The notes: generated from the letters alone by a model not told the origin. Positions 1 through 9,234 are shown, counted from the stretch's first letter. The stretch: 64,000 nt of DNA from Embleya hyalina (GCF_003967355.1 NZ_BIFH01000052.1:39634-103633), one strand, 5' to 3'. Numbers and translations are program-made.

Positions 1-222
1 ATGACCACGCTGCGCAAGGTCTCCGGGGCGCAGGGCTTCAACATCGGGATGAACCAGGGCCACGTCGCCGGGGCCGGCATCGCCGCGCACCTGCACCAGC
101 ACCTGGTGCCCCGGTGGGGCGGGGACACGAACTTCATGCCCGTGGTCGGGCACACCAAGGTGCTGCCGCAACTGCTCGCGGATACGCGCGAGATGTTGGC
201 CACCGCCTGGCCGGTCGACTGA
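1..222 (+). CDS. HIT-family nucleotide hydrolase/phosphorylase, 3' part
   Basis: Only the C-terminal 73 residues are in the window; the Met at base 1 is probably internal, because the family is usually more than twice this long. The histidine triad H-L-H-Q-H-L-V is visible at residues 30-36 counted from base 1, followed by P-R-W-G-G-D. This form is typical of actinobacterial HIT proteins related to Ap4A phosphorylases, which act on diadenosine polyphosphates and similar nucleotides. In Mycobacterium and Streptomyces, from memory, this gene lies between thrS and pgsA. Here about 5.7 kb of other genes separate it from pgsA. Substrate is unknown. Confidence 0.85.
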   Translation: MTTLRKVSGAQGFNIGMNQGHVAGAGIAAHLHQHLVPRWGGDTNFMPVVGHTKVLPQLLADTREMLATAWPVD

Positions 223-286
223 CCCGTCCACCCGCAGGATCCGAGCGGTTGTCAGTGGTTGTCAGCCGTTGTTGAGGAGAAGAACT

Positions 287-691
287 TTGAGCGCACGACC
301 GGTTCTCGTGTACGACGGCGACTGTGGTTTTTGCACCCGGTCGGTGGAGTTCGCGCAAAAGCACATTCCGTTCGACGCCGACGTGGTGGCCTGGCAGTTC
401 GCCGAACTGGAGGAGTTGGGCGTCGAGCAGCACCGCGCCGAGCACGAGGTGTTGTGGGTGACCCCCGTCGGCACCGTGTACGGCGGCCACCACGCGGTGG
501 CCAAGCTGCTGATGAACGCGGGCGGGCCGTGGGCCCTGGCCGGCGCGGCGCTGCGCGTGCAGCCGGTCAGCATCGCGGCACACGGGGTGTACCGGCTGGT
601 GGCGGACAACCGCGACCGTATGCCGGGCGGGACGCCCGCGTGCGCGATGCCGGCCCACCTGCGGCCGGACACCGTCAACGCCGCGGGGTGA
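287..691 (+). CDS. DCC-family thiol-disulfide oxidoreductase-like protein
   Basis: The 134-residue protein carries the family signature Y-D-G-D-C-G-F-C at residues 9-16, a CxxC motif near the N-terminus in a thioredoxin-like fold. The family (DUF393/DCC) is thought to do thiol-disulfide chemistry, but its substrates are mostly unknown. The TTG at 287 is preferred because GAGGAGA ends six bases upstream; an in-frame TTG at 269 would place that ribosome site inside the gene. The stop codon overlaps the GTG of the next gene (GTGA at 688-691), so it is probably translated together with the membrane glycosyltransferase that follows. Confidence 0.8.
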   Translation: MSARPVLVYDGDCGFCTRSVEFAQKHIPFDADVVAWQFAELEELGVEQHRAEHEVLWVTPVGTVYGGHHAVAKLLMNAGGPWALAGAALRVQPVSIAAHGVYRLVADNRDRMPGGTPACAMPAHLRPDTVNAAG

Positions 692-1938
692 CCCGCCGGA
701 CGGCCCTCGCGGTGGCCGCGTGTTCGATCACCGCGTATCTGCTGCTGGGCGCGTTCGGGTCCGCCGACATGTGGTGGCTGGGCGACCTGAAGGTCTATCG
801 CCGGGGCGGCGTCGAGGTGCTGGCCGGCGACGGCGAGCTGTACACGATCCGGCCCGGGCGGCTGCCGTTCACCTACACGCCGTGGGCCGGGCTGACGTTC
901 ACCCCGCTGGCGTGGTTGCCGTGGGGCGCGGTCGAGGTGATCGGCGTGGCGGGCAACCTCGTGCTGCTCGTCGTGGCGACGTGGCTCGCGTGGGGGATCG
1001 TCGGGCCGCGCGGGGACCGGGTGAAGGCGACCGCGCTGACCGCCGCCGCGCTGCTGTGGACCGAGCCGATCCAGGAGAACCTGCGCTTCGGCCAGATCAA
1101 CCTCCTTCTGGTCGTCCTGGTGCTGTCCGACTTCGCGCGGGCGCGCGGTGCCCGGTTCGCCGGGGTGGGAGTGGGCCTCGCGGCCGGGCTCAAGCTGACG
1201 CCGGCGATCTTCATCCCGTATCTGCTGCTGACCGGACGCGTGCGTGAGGGGCTGACCGCGCTGGGCGTGTTCGTCGGCACGTTCGCGGCGGCGTTCGCGG
1301 TACTGCCCCGGGAGTGCGCGGACTACTGGGGCGGCCTGTTCCTGGACGACACCCGAATCGGACTGGCCCAGTTCCCGGGCAATCAGTCCGTGCACGGCGC
1401 GGTGACCCGGCAGTTCGGCGCCGAGTCGCCGCCCGGGTGGTTGTGGCCGCTGCTCGCGCTGTCGGTCGCGGCCGTCGGGATGACGCTCGCGGTGCGGACG
1501 GCCCGGCGCGGGGCGACGCTCACCGGCGTGGGCCTGTGCGCGCTGACCGCGCTGCTCGTGTCGCCGATCTCGTGGACCCATCACTGGGCGTGGGCGCTGC
1601 CGCTGGTCGTGGTGCTGATCGACCGGGTCCGGCGCACCCGCGCCCCGGCCGCCACGCTCGCGCTGGTCGCGGTGCTCGCCGTGGCCGCGGCCTATCCGAT
1701 GCACCGCGCCCGGGTCTCCGGGGTGCTGCCGAGCGGGATCGTGTGGACGGTGCCGTTCGGTGACGGTGGGGAGCTGAACCTGCACGGGTGGCAGCTGCTC
1801 GTGGGCAACGCGTATGTGCTGGTCGGCCTGGCCGTGCTGGTCGCCGGCGCCTGGTCCCTGGTCGCGGAGCGCCGACGAATCACCTGTTCGACCGGTTTGG
1901 CGCCGGTTGCCGAGCCCGACCCGGATCCGACTTCGTAG
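688..1938 (+). CDS. GT87-type polyprenyl-phosphate-dependent mannosyltransferase
   Basis: This is a 416-residue, strongly hydrophobic protein with about ten membrane spans. An Asp in the first periplasmic loop (D-L-K-V-Y-R, near residue 33) and the segments F-T-Y-T-P and F-G-Q-I-N-L-L fit the GT-C fold of the GT87 (DUF2029) family. Members such as PimE transfer mannose from polyprenyl-phosphate mannose to lipids or glycans on the outer face of the membrane. It starts at a GTG overlapping the previous stop by four bases. A role in PIM or other mannolipid elongation is plausible given the PIM operon 4 kb downstream, but the acceptor is inferred only. Confidence 0.75.
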   Translation: MTRRTALAVAACSITAYLLLGAFGSADMWWLGDLKVYRRGGVEVLAGDGELYTIRPGRLPFTYTPWAGLTFTPLAWLPWGAVEVIGVAGNLVLLVVATWLAWGIVGPRGDRVKATALTAAALLWTEPIQENLRFGQINLLLVVLVLSDFARARGARFAGVGVGLAAGLKLTPAIFIPYLLLTGRVREGLTALGVFVGTFAAAFAVLPRECADYWGGLFLDDTRIGLAQFPGNQSVHGAVTRQFGAESPPGWLWPLLALSVAAVGMTLAVRTARRGATLTGVGLCALTALLVSPISWTHHWAWALPLVVVLIDRVRRTRAPAATLALVAVLAVAAAYPMHRARVSGVLPSGIVWTVPFGDGGELNLHGWQLLVGNAYVLVGLAVLVAGAWSLVAERRRITCSTGLAPVAEPDPDPTS

Positions 1939-2158
1939 ACTCGTCGTACTTTCGGCTGATCCGTCCCCGCCCGCTCCGGCTCGTGGTCACGGGTCGTACG
2001 GCGAGGCGGGCGCGATGCGGGCGAGGGCGCGGTGGGTGTTCGGGAGGTCTGCCGACGCGCGTTCGAACGATGATCCGACGATGCCTAGACTGGGCCGAAC
2101 GAGTAACGGCCCGGTTGCCACGAAGGCGACGGAGGGCACGGGGGCGGAGACGGCGCAC

Positions 2159-3451
2159 GTGGCGAACAGGAGGCCCCGGTTCGGGCGTTTCGGCCGGGCC
2201 CGTTCCCTCGGCATCGCCGTGATCGGCGTGCTGCTCGCCGCCGGCATCGTCGTCTTCGTCGGCGGTGCGGCGCCACCCCCGCCGACCACCCGGCCGCTGC
2301 TCCTCGGCGGCGTCATACCCGGTCCCCAGGGCCCGATCGCGCTGCCCACCGACGCGCCGCCCGTCGCGCCCACCGAGGCCGAGCGGGCCTGGCTCGCCCA
2401 GGGCACCGTCCCCGGGGCGACGCCGCGCGATCGCGAGACGGCCGAGCGCGCACTGCTCGACATGCGCACCCTGACCCAGCCTGACGGGTCGGTCGCCGCG
2501 GCCTGGTACGGCATCTGGAAGTACGTCTGGCCGCGCGACGCCGCGTGGGTCGCGGCGGCGTACACCGCCACCGGGCACGGCCGCGACGCGCTCGCCGTAC
2601 TGCGCCGGCTGGCCACACTGCAACGCCCCGACGGCACCTGGGAGGCGCGCTATCGGCTGGACGGCGGCCCCGTCGGGGACAAGCGCGCCGCCCAGTTGGA
2701 CGGCAACGGCTGGGTGCCGTGGGCGGTCTGGTTCTGGTACGTCCACCAGGACCCGAAGGCTCCCGAAACGACCGCCGCGCTCGCCGAGTTGTGGCCCATG
2801 GTGCGCGCGGCCGGCGACGCGGCGACCGGACGGCTGCGGCCGAACGGGTTGCCGCCGCGCGGCCCGGACTACTGGGAGACCCGGACCGATCAGGTCACCC
2901 TGGGCACCGCCGCGCCGCTGTCGGCCGGGCTGCGGGCATCCGTGGACCTGGCCCGCCGGATCGACCCGGTCGCGGCCGAACGCTGGGCGGGGCCCTCGCA
3001 ACGGCTCGACCGCGCGATCCGGGACACCTTCGGCCGGCACGACTACCCGCGCACGGCCTCGGCCAAGGGCGGCGCGGACACGGCGGTGACCTGGCTCGGC
3101 CCGCCCTTCGCGCCGGCCGACGCCGGGGTCGCGAACGCGGTCCGCGGCGCCGCCGAACGGCTGACGCTGCCCAACGGGGGCATCCTGCCGGGCGAGCACT
3201 GGGCCGGCGACCCGACGGCGGCGTGGACCCCGGAGACCGCGTCGTTCGCGCTGTTCGACGCGGCGAGCGGGGACCGGGCCGGCGCCCGGCAACGGCTCGA
3301 CTGGCTGGCCGAGCACCGCACCGCGTCCGGCTCCCTCCCCGAGAAGGTCTCCGCCGACGGCAAACCCGCCTCGGTGGCCCCCCTGGCCTGGACGTCGGCC
3401 GGTGTGCTGCTGACCCTGACCGCCCTGGACCGACCGCTGCCGATCCCCTGA
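2159..3451 (+). CDS. Membrane-anchored GH15-like glycoside hydrolase
   Basis: This 430-residue protein has one N-terminal hydrophobic segment (about residues 17-36) followed by an Ala/Pro-rich linker and an alpha-helical domain. The motif W-P-R-D-A-A-W at 124-130 is characteristic of GH15 glucoamylase-like enzymes. Two candidate catalytic glutamates sit in D-Y-W-E (E240) and L-P-E-K (E395), the positions where GH15 carries its acid and base. It is probably exported and anchored, acting on an alpha-glucan or other glycan. GTG 2159 is chosen because GGAGA lies eight bases upstream; ATG 2081 is an in-frame alternative. A TAGACT hexamer at 2086-2091 could be a -10 box. Substrate unknown. Confidence 0.65.
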   Translation: MANRRPRFGRFGRARSLGIAVIGVLLAAGIVVFVGGAAPPPPTTRPLLLGGVIPGPQGPIALPTDAPPVAPTEAERAWLAQGTVPGATPRDRETAERALLDMRTLTQPDGSVAAAWYGIWKYVWPRDAAWVAAAYTATGHGRDALAVLRRLATLQRPDGTWEARYRLDGGPVGDKRAAQLDGNGWVPWAVWFWYVHQDPKAPETTAALAELWPMVRAAGDAATGRLRPNGLPPRGPDYWETRTDQVTLGTAAPLSAGLRASVDLARRIDPVAAERWAGPSQRLDRAIRDTFGRHDYPRTASAKGGADTAVTWLGPPFAPADAGVANAVRGAAERLTLPNGGILPGEHWAGDPTAAWTPETASFALFDAASGDRAGARQRLDWLAEHRTASGSLPEKVSADGKPASVAPLAWTSAGVLLTLTALDRPLPIP

Positions 3452-3517
3452 GGGGACGGCGAGGCGGCCCGACCGGCCGGCTCGTCGTGGCGGCCGGCCG
3501 GGCCGCGTGGTCGGGCG

Positions 3518-5677
3518 TCAGGACTCCGTGTCCTCCGTGACCTTCGCGGCCAGCTGCGGGGGCATCGGGTCGTGGCGGCAGTAGGTGCGGGCGAACTGGC
3601 CCGTGCCGTGGCTGATCGAGCGCAGGTCGATCGCGTAGCGGCTGATCTCGATCTCCGGGACCTCGGCCCGGATCAGGGTGCGGCCCGAGCCGACGGGTTC
3701 GGTGCCGACGACGCGGCCGCGGCGCGAGCTCAGGTCGCTGAGCACGCCGCCCACGTACTCGTCGGAGACGGTGACCCGTACCTCGGAGACCGGTTCGAGC
3801 AGGTGGATCCGGGTGCTCGCGGCCGCCTCGCGCAGCGCGAGCGCGCCCGCCATCTGGAAGGCCATGTCGGAGGAGTCGACCGAGTGCGCCTTGCCGTCGG
3901 TCAGCGTCACCCGCAGGTCCACCATCGGATAGCCGGCCGCGACTCCCTTGTCCATCTGCGCGCGCACGCCCTTCTCCACCGACGGGATGAAGTTGCGCGG
4001 CACCGAGCCGCCGAAGACCTTGTCGACGAACTCGAACCCGGTCCCGCCCGGCAGCGGCTCCACGTCGATCTCGCAGATCGCGAACTGCCCGTGCCCGCCG
4101 GACTGTTTCACGTGCCGACCGCGCCCGCTCGCCTTCTCCGCGAACGTCTCGCGCAGCGACACCCGGTGCGCCACCGCGTCCACCGCGACCCCGTAGCGGC
4201 TGCGCAGCCGGTCGAGCAGCACCTCGACGTGCGCCTCGCCCATGCACCACAGGACCAGCTGGTGGGTGTCGGTGTTGTGCTCCAGGCGCAGCGTCGGGTC
4301 CTCGGCGACCAGGCGGGCCAGCGACTGGGAGAGCTTGTCCTCGTCGGCCTTGCTGTGCGCGCGGATGGCGACCGGCAGCAGCGGGTCGGGCATCATCCAC
4401 GGCTCCATCAGCAGCGGATCGTCCTTGTCCGAGATGGTGTCGCCGGTCTCGGCCCGGGTCAGCTTGGCGATCGCGACGATGTCGCCGGCGATGCCCCGGT
4501 TCAGCGAGCGCTGCTGCTTGCCGAGCGGGACGGACATGGCGCCGATGCGCTCGTCCAGGTCGTGGTCCTCGTGGCCGCGATCGGCCATCCCGTGTCCGGA
4601 CACGTGCACCGTCATGTCCGGGCGCAGCGTGCCGGAGAAGACCCGGACCAGCGAGATGCGGCCCACGTACGGGTCGGAGGTGGTCTTGATCACCTCGGCC
4701 GCCAGCGGGCCCTCCGGGTCGCAGGTCAGCGGGTCGCGGGGCTTGCCGTCGGGGGTGGTGACCGGCAGGACCTCGTGCTCGGGCGGCGCGGGACAGGCCC
4801 GGATGATGCCCTCCAGGAGTTCGATGGTGCCCAGCCCGTCCGGCGCGACCGCCAGCACCGGGTAGAACGAGCCGCGGGCGACCGCCGTCTCCAGGTCGCC
4901 GATCAGCGTGTCCACGTCGATCCGCTCGCCGGAGAGGTAGCGGTCCATCAGGGACTCGTCCTCGCTCTCCGCGATGATGCCCTCGATCAACCGGTTGCGG
5001 GCGTCCTCGATCAGCGGCAGGTGTTCGGGATCGGGGTCGAGGCTCTCCCGGGTGCCGGAGGAGTAGTCGTAGACGCGCTGGGTGAGCAGGCCCATCAGAC
5101 CCGCCACACTCTCGTCCTCGCCGTGCAGCGGCAGGTAGAGCGGCAGCACGGTGTCCGAGTCGGGGTCGCCGAACACGCGCTGGCAGATCAGCACCATCTC
5201 GTCGAAGTCGGCGCGGGCCTGGTCGAGTTTGGTGATCACGATCGCGCGCGGCATGCCGATCGAGGCGCACTCGTCCCAGATCATCCGGGTCGAGCCGTCC
5301 ACGCCGTCGGCGGCCGAGACCACGAACAGCGCCGCGTCCGCGGCGCGCAGGCCGGCCCGCAGGTCGCCGACGAAGTCCGCGTAGCCCGGGGTGTCGAGCA
5401 GGTTGATCTTGACGCCCTCGTACTCGACGGGGGACAGCGACAACGCCACCGACCGGTGCTGGCGGTGTTCGATGTCCTCGTAGTCGGACACGGTCGTCCC
5501 GTCCTCGACGCGACCGGCCCGGGGAATCGTCCCGGTCGCCACGAGCAGGGACTCCACCAATGTCGTCTTGCCCGCGCCCGTGTGGCCCACCAGCACCACG
5601 TTGCGCACCGCGTTCGGGCTCTCGGGCGCGGTTACCCTGCCGACGGTTCCGGCGCTAGCTCCGGATTTATCCGCCAT
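3518..5677 (-). CDS. fusA2: Elongation factor G-like GTPase (EF-G2 type)
   Basis: The 719-residue protein has the full EF-G layout. The GTPase G1 motif is G-H-T-G-A-G-K-T (31-38) and G3 is D-T-P-G-Y (95-99). The usual G4 N-K-x-D reads T-K-L-D (149-152), and the switch I motif R-G-I-T-I is replaced by R-S-V-A-L (75-79). These changes mark the EF-G-like paralogues of actinobacteria rather than the main fusA of the str operon. Function is uncertain; related proteins have been linked to ribosome rescue or recycling. ATG 5677 has AGGAGG six bases upstream. It is divergent from pgsA and transcribed alone. Confidence 0.85.
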   Translation of the reverse strand: MADKSGASAGTVGRVTAPESPNAVRNVVLVGHTGAGKTTLVESLLVATGTIPRAGRVEDGTTVSDYEDIEHRQHRSVALSLSPVEYEGVKINLLDTPGYADFVGDLRAGLRAADAALFVVSAADGVDGSTRMIWDECASIGMPRAIVITKLDQARADFDEMVLICQRVFGDPDSDTVLPLYLPLHGEDESVAGLMGLLTQRVYDYSSGTRESLDPDPEHLPLIEDARNRLIEGIIAESEDESLMDRYLSGERIDVDTLIGDLETAVARGSFYPVLAVAPDGLGTIELLEGIIRACPAPPEHEVLPVTTPDGKPRDPLTCDPEGPLAAEVIKTTSDPYVGRISLVRVFSGTLRPDMTVHVSGHGMADRGHEDHDLDERIGAMSVPLGKQQRSLNRGIAGDIVAIAKLTRAETGDTISDKDDPLLMEPWMMPDPLLPVAIRAHSKADEDKLSQSLARLVAEDPTLRLEHNTDTHQLVLWCMGEAHVEVLLDRLRSRYGVAVDAVAHRVSLRETFAEKASGRGRHVKQSGGHGQFAICEIDVEPLPGGTGFEFVDKVFGGSVPRNFIPSVEKGVRAQMDKGVAAGYPMVDLRVTLTDGKAHSVDSSDMAFQMAGALALREAAASTRIHLLEPVSEVRVTVSDEYVGGVLSDLSSRRGRVVGTEPVGSGRTLIRAEVPEIEISRYAIDLRSISHGTGQFARTYCRHDPMPPQLAAKVTEDTES

Positions 5678-5979
5678 GTGCCACCTCCTGGTTGTCCATC
5701 TGGTGCGGTCGTCGCAGACGTCCCGGACGCGCAGGTGCAAAGTCGGTCGTCGGTACGCCAACGTCCGCAAATCGATTCCTGAACGGCAGCATTGCCCCGA
5801 CGCCGGACCGAGTACAAGTGTCCTCGCCGTACGCGCCCTTCTCCAACGCGGCACGCCCGGGTGCGGCACGCCCGGACGACGGGGGGCTCGGGACGTGCGA
5901 CCGCGTCAGTACGATGGGCGCACCAGGCGGGTCGAGTCCATCGGATCCCCCGCCGCCCCGGCAATCCTTCGGGAAGGCG

Positions 5980-6618
5980 ATGCTCAACAAATACGCTCGT
6001 GCCTTCTTCACGCGTGTGCTCACCCCGTTCGCGAGTTTCCTGCTGCGCCACAACGTCAGTCCGGACACGGTGACGCTGATCGGCACCCTCGGGGTGGTCG
6101 TCGCGGCGCTGGTGTTCTTCCCGATCGGCTGGTTCCTCACCGGCACGCTCGTCATCACCGCGTTCATCTTCTCCGACCTGGTCGACGGCAACATGGCGCG
6201 CCAGTTGGGTCGCTCGACCAAGTGGGGGGCGTTCCTCGACTCCACGCTCGACCGGGTCGCGGACGCCGCGATCTTCGGCGCGCTGGCGATCTGGTTCGCG
6301 GGCGACGGCGACAACCTGCGGATGTCGATCCTCGCCATCGTCTGCCTCGGCTCCGGCCAGGTGGTGTCGTACTGCAAGGCCCGCGCCGAGAGCCTGGGCC
6401 TGGCGTGCGACGTGTCCGGGTTGATCGAGCGGGCCGAACGGCTGGTCATCTCGCTGGTGGCGACCGGTCTCGACGGGCTCGGTGTGCCGTACATCCAGGA
6501 GGCGGCGCTCTGGTTCATCGCCGTGGGCAGCGTGATCACCGTCTTCCAGCGGATGATCGCGGTGCATCGTTCGGCGTCCGCGATCGACAACGCGCTGCCC
6601 GGAGGTGACAAGGGATGA
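5980..6618 (+). CDS. pgsA: Phosphatidylinositol phosphate synthase (CDP-alcohol phosphotransferase)
   Basis: The protein joins CDP-diacylglycerol to inositol phosphate, the entry step to phosphatidylinositol and PI mannosides, in the cytoplasmic membrane. The complete CDP-alcohol phosphotransferase signature is visible: D66, D69-G70, A73-R74, G83, D87 and D91, with the expected spacing, plus about five or six hydrophobic spans. The start chosen (M-L-N-K-Y-A-R) matches actinobacterial homologues as I recall them; GGAAGG lies just upstream, and ATG 5914 in the same frame would add 22 residues. The stop overlaps the ATG of the acyltransferase gene (ATGA), so the first three PIM genes form one operon. 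Confidence 0.9.
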   Translation: MLNKYARAFFTRVLTPFASFLLRHNVSPDTVTLIGTLGVVVAALVFFPIGWFLTGTLVITAFIFSDLVDGNMARQLGRSTKWGAFLDSTLDRVADAAIFGALAIWFAGDGDNLRMSILAIVCLGSGQVVSYCKARAESLGLACDVSGLIERAERLVISLVATGLDGLGVPYIQEAALWFIAVGSVITVFQRMIAVHRSASAIDNALPGGDKG

Positions 6619-7541
6619 CCGAGGTCGGGCAGCGACTGGCCGACACCGGGTACGCCCTGGGCTGGTCCGTGGTCAAGCGGCTGCCCGAACCGGTCGCCGG
6701 CGCGGTCTTTCGGCACATCGCCGACGTCGCGTGGCGCAGGCGCGGCGGCGGGGTGCGGCAACTCGAGGCCAACCTGCGCCGCGTGCTCGGGCCCGACGCC
6801 ACACCCGAGCGCGTCCGCGAGGTCTCGCGCGAGGGCATGCGGTCCTACCTGCGCTACTACCAGGAGGCGTTCCGCCTGCCGGTGTGGGACCGGGAGACGG
6901 TGCTGGCCCGGATGGAGTGCGACGTCACGCTGCTCGACAAGTGCAGCGCGCGCGGCAAGGGCGTCATCTTCGCCCTCCCGCACATGGGCAACTGGGACCA
7001 CGCCGGCGCCTGGATCACGCTCAAGGGCTACCCGTTCACCACCGTCGCCGAGCGACTGCAACCGGAGTCGCTCTACCAGCGGTTCGTGGCCTATCGCGAG
7101 TCGCTGGGCATGGAGGTGTTGCCGCTGACCGGCGGCGACGGCAACACGTTCGGCACGCTGGCGCGGCGGCTGCGCGAGGGCCGGTTGTTGTGCCTGCTGT
7201 CCGACCGCGACCTGACCGCCGCCGGGGTGCCGGTGACGTTCTTCGGCGAGCCGACCCGGATGGCGGCGGGGCCCGCCGCGCTGGCCGTACAGACCGGCGC
7301 GGCGCTGATCCCGGTCACCCTCCCGTGGGACGGCAAAGTCGTCCGCGGCACGCTGCACCCGGAGATCGAGGTGCCGGCCGAGGGCACCCGCCGGGAGAAG
7401 ATCGCGGTGATGACGCAGCAGGTCGCCGACGCCTACGCGCGGGCGATCGCGCGCGACCCGCAGGACTGGCACATGCTCCAACCGTTGTGGCTCGCCGATC
7501 TGGACCGACGCCGGCTCGCCCGGATCGAGGGGGTCAAGTGA
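6615..7541 (+). CDS. Phosphatidylinositol mannoside acyltransferase (PatA-like)
   Basis: This 308-residue protein is of the LpxL/HtrB lysophospholipid-acyltransferase superfamily. The catalytic H-x4-D motif is H-M-G-N-W-D (H123, D128), followed by the D-R-D-L segment of the family. In mycobacteria the gene between pgsA and pimA encodes PatA, which moves palmitate from acyl-CoA to the 6-position of the first mannose of PIM. The same position here supports that role. ATG overlaps the pgsA stop, with GGAGGTGA upstream, and its own stop overlaps the GTG of pimA. Confidence 0.88.
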   Translation: MTEVGQRLADTGYALGWSVVKRLPEPVAGAVFRHIADVAWRRRGGGVRQLEANLRRVLGPDATPERVREVSREGMRSYLRYYQEAFRLPVWDRETVLARMECDVTLLDKCSARGKGVIFALPHMGNWDHAGAWITLKGYPFTTVAERLQPESLYQRFVAYRESLGMEVLPLTGGDGNTFGTLARRLREGRLLCLLSDRDLTAAGVPVTFFGEPTRMAAGPAALAVQTGAALIPVTLPWDGKVVRGTLHPEIEVPAEGTRREKIAVMTQQVADAYARAIARDPQDWHMLQPLWLADLDRRRLARIEGVK

Positions 7542-8659
7542 GGATCGGCGTCGTCTGCCCCTACTCGTGGGACGTGCCGGGCGGTGTCCAGTACCACGTG
7601 CGGGACCTGGCGGCGAACCTGATCGCGCGCGGCCACGAGGTCTCGGTCCTGGCGCCGGCCGACGACGACACCCCGCTGCCCGACTACGTGGTGCCTGCCG
7701 GTCGGGCGGTGCCGGTGCGCTACAACGGCTCGGTGGCCCGGCTCAACTTCGGGTTCCTGTCCGCCGCGCGGGTGCGGCGGTGGATCCACGACGGGCACTT
7801 CGACGTGCTGCACATCCACGAACCGGCCACCCCCAGCTTGTCGTTGCTCGCGTGCTGGGCGGCGTCCGGACCGGTGGTGGCCACGTTTCACACCTCCAAC
7901 GCCCGCTCGCGCGCGATGATCGCGGCCTACCCGATCCTGCAACCCGCGCTGGAGAAGATCAGCGCGCGGATCGCGGTCAGCGAGTACGCGCGCCGCACGC
8001 TGGTCGAACACCTGGGCGGCGACGCGGTGGTGATCCCGAACGGGGTGGATGTCGGCTTCTTCGCCGACGCGCCCGTCGAGCCCGCGTGGCAGGGCACGCC
8101 CGAGGCGCCCACCATCGGCTTCATCGGGCGGATCGACGAGTCGCGCAAGGGACTTCCCACTTTGATCGAGGCGTTTCCGAGGATCGTCGAGGCGTTTCCG
8201 GGCGTGCGGCTGCTGGTCGCCGGGCGCGGCGACGCGGAGGAGGCCGTGGCGGATCTGCCGGAGGCGCTGCGCGGGCAGGTCACGTTTCTCGGCATGATCG
8301 GTGATCCGGACAAGGCGCGGTTGTTGCGCAGCGTCGATGTGTACGTGGCGCCGAACACGGGTGGCGAGAGCTTCGGGATCATCCTGGTCGAGGCGATGTC
8401 GGCGGCGGCGCCGGTGCTGGCGAGCGACCTGGACGCGTTCCGGCAGGTGCTGGACGGCGGACGGGCGGGGGAGTTGTTCGCGGTGGAGGACGCCGAGGCG
8501 CTCGCCGCCGCCGCCGTGGGGTTGTTGCGGGATCCGGTGCGGCGGGAGGAGTTGCGGGAGGTCGGGCGCAAGCACGTGCGGCGCTATGACTGGGAGACCG
8601 TCGGCACGGACATCCTCGGCGTCTACGAAACGGTCACCGCCGGAGCGCCCGCCGCGTAG
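7538..8659 (+). CDS. pimA: Phosphatidylinositol alpha-mannosyltransferase
   Basis: The 373-residue GT-B (GT4) enzyme adds the first mannose from GDP-mannose to phosphatidylinositol at the cytoplasmic membrane face. Visible features are the N-terminal G-G-V-Q loop (15-18), H118 in F-H-T-S (the same number as the catalytic His known from mycobacterial PimA), the R198/K204 pair in G-R-I-D-E-S-R-K-G, and the nucleotide-sugar motif G-G-E-S-F-G at 275-280. It starts with GTG in a four-base overlap with the acyltransferase gene. It is the last gene of the three-gene PIM operon. Confidence 0.92.
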   Translation: MRIGVVCPYSWDVPGGVQYHVRDLAANLIARGHEVSVLAPADDDTPLPDYVVPAGRAVPVRYNGSVARLNFGFLSAARVRRWIHDGHFDVLHIHEPATPSLSLLACWAASGPVVATFHTSNARSRAMIAAYPILQPALEKISARIAVSEYARRTLVEHLGGDAVVIPNGVDVGFFADAPVEPAWQGTPEAPTIGFIGRIDESRKGLPTLIEAFPRIVEAFPGVRLLVAGRGDAEEAVADLPEALRGQVTFLGMIGDPDKARLLRSVDVYVAPNTGGESFGIILVEAMSAAAPVLASDLDAFRQVLDGGRAGELFAVEDAEALAAAAVGLLRDPVRREELREVGRKHVRRYDWETVGTDILGVYETVTAGAPAA

Positions 8660-8682
8660 CGATCGCTCTCCCCGGGGCGTAC

Positions 8683-8688
8683 TAGGGT
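8683..8688 (+). promoter_or_regulatory. Putative -10 box giving a leaderless transcript
   Basis: TAGGGT is followed by six bases and then the GTG of the LemA-like gene. That spacing would put the transcription start on the start codon. No purine-rich ribosome site precedes the GTG and no clear -35 box is seen. The same TAGGGT-N6-GTG layout occurs before rarA. Confidence 0.45.
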
Positions 8689-8694
8689 CGCCGG

Positions 8695-9234
8695 GTGATG
8701 ACTGTCATCTGGATCCTGCTCGCCGTGCTCGCGGTCGGGGTGTATCTGAGTTGGACCGCCGGGCGGCTCGATCGGCTGCATGCGCGGGTGGACTCCAGTC
8801 GGGCCGCCCTGGACGCGCAGTTGTTGCGGCGGTCGGCCGTGGCGCAGGAGATCGCCACCTCCGGGCTGTTGGATCCGGCGTCCTCGCTCGTGCTGGCCGG
8901 CGCCGCGCACGAGGCGCGCAACGCGGCCGAGGAGGAGCGGGAGGTCGCGGAGAGCGATCTGACCCGGGCGCTGCGGATCCTGTTCGAGGCCCCGGACCAG
9001 GCGGACGACCTTCGGGCCCGACCCGGCGGCGAGGAACTGGTCGCGGAACTGCAGACCGCGGTGCGCCGGGTGCCGATGGCGCGGCGATTCCACAACGACG
9101 CGGTGCGCGGCGCGCGGGCGGTGCGCCGGCACCGACTGGTGCGCTACCTGCGGCTGGCCGGCCACGCCCCGTACCCCGTCACCTTCGAGATGGACGACGA
9201 GGAACCCCACGCGTTGCAGCCCGGTGGGTCCTGA
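8695..9234 (+). CDS. LemA-like membrane-anchored helical protein
   Basis: This 179-residue protein has one N-terminal transmembrane segment (about 2-20) followed by long amphipathic helices. The segment after the membrane span (R-L-D-R-L-H-A-R-V-D-S-S then A-A-L-D-A-Q-L-L-R-R) and the C-terminal R-R-F-H-N-D-A-V resemble LemA-family proteins, whose function is unknown. GTG 8695 is followed at once by ATG 8698, so either could start the gene; a leaderless start at GTG is favoured by the -10 box at 8683. It sits between pimA and pdxS. The family call rests on pattern similarity only. Confidence 0.6.
   Translation: MMTVIWILLAVLAVGVYLSWTAGRLDRLHARVDSSRAALDAQLLRRSAVAQEIATSGLLDPASSLVLAGAAHEARNAAEEEREVAESDLTRALRILFEAPDQADDLRARPGGEELVAELQTAVRRVPMARRFHNDAVRGARAVRRHRLVRYLRLAGHAPYPVTFEMDDEEPHALQPGGS

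Noticed and set aside
3572..5782. Long open frame antisense to the EF-G-like gene
   Set aside because: It mirrors a conserved gene, is rich in His/Arg/Asp as expected for the complement of GC-rich coding DNA, and has no ribosome site or family motif.
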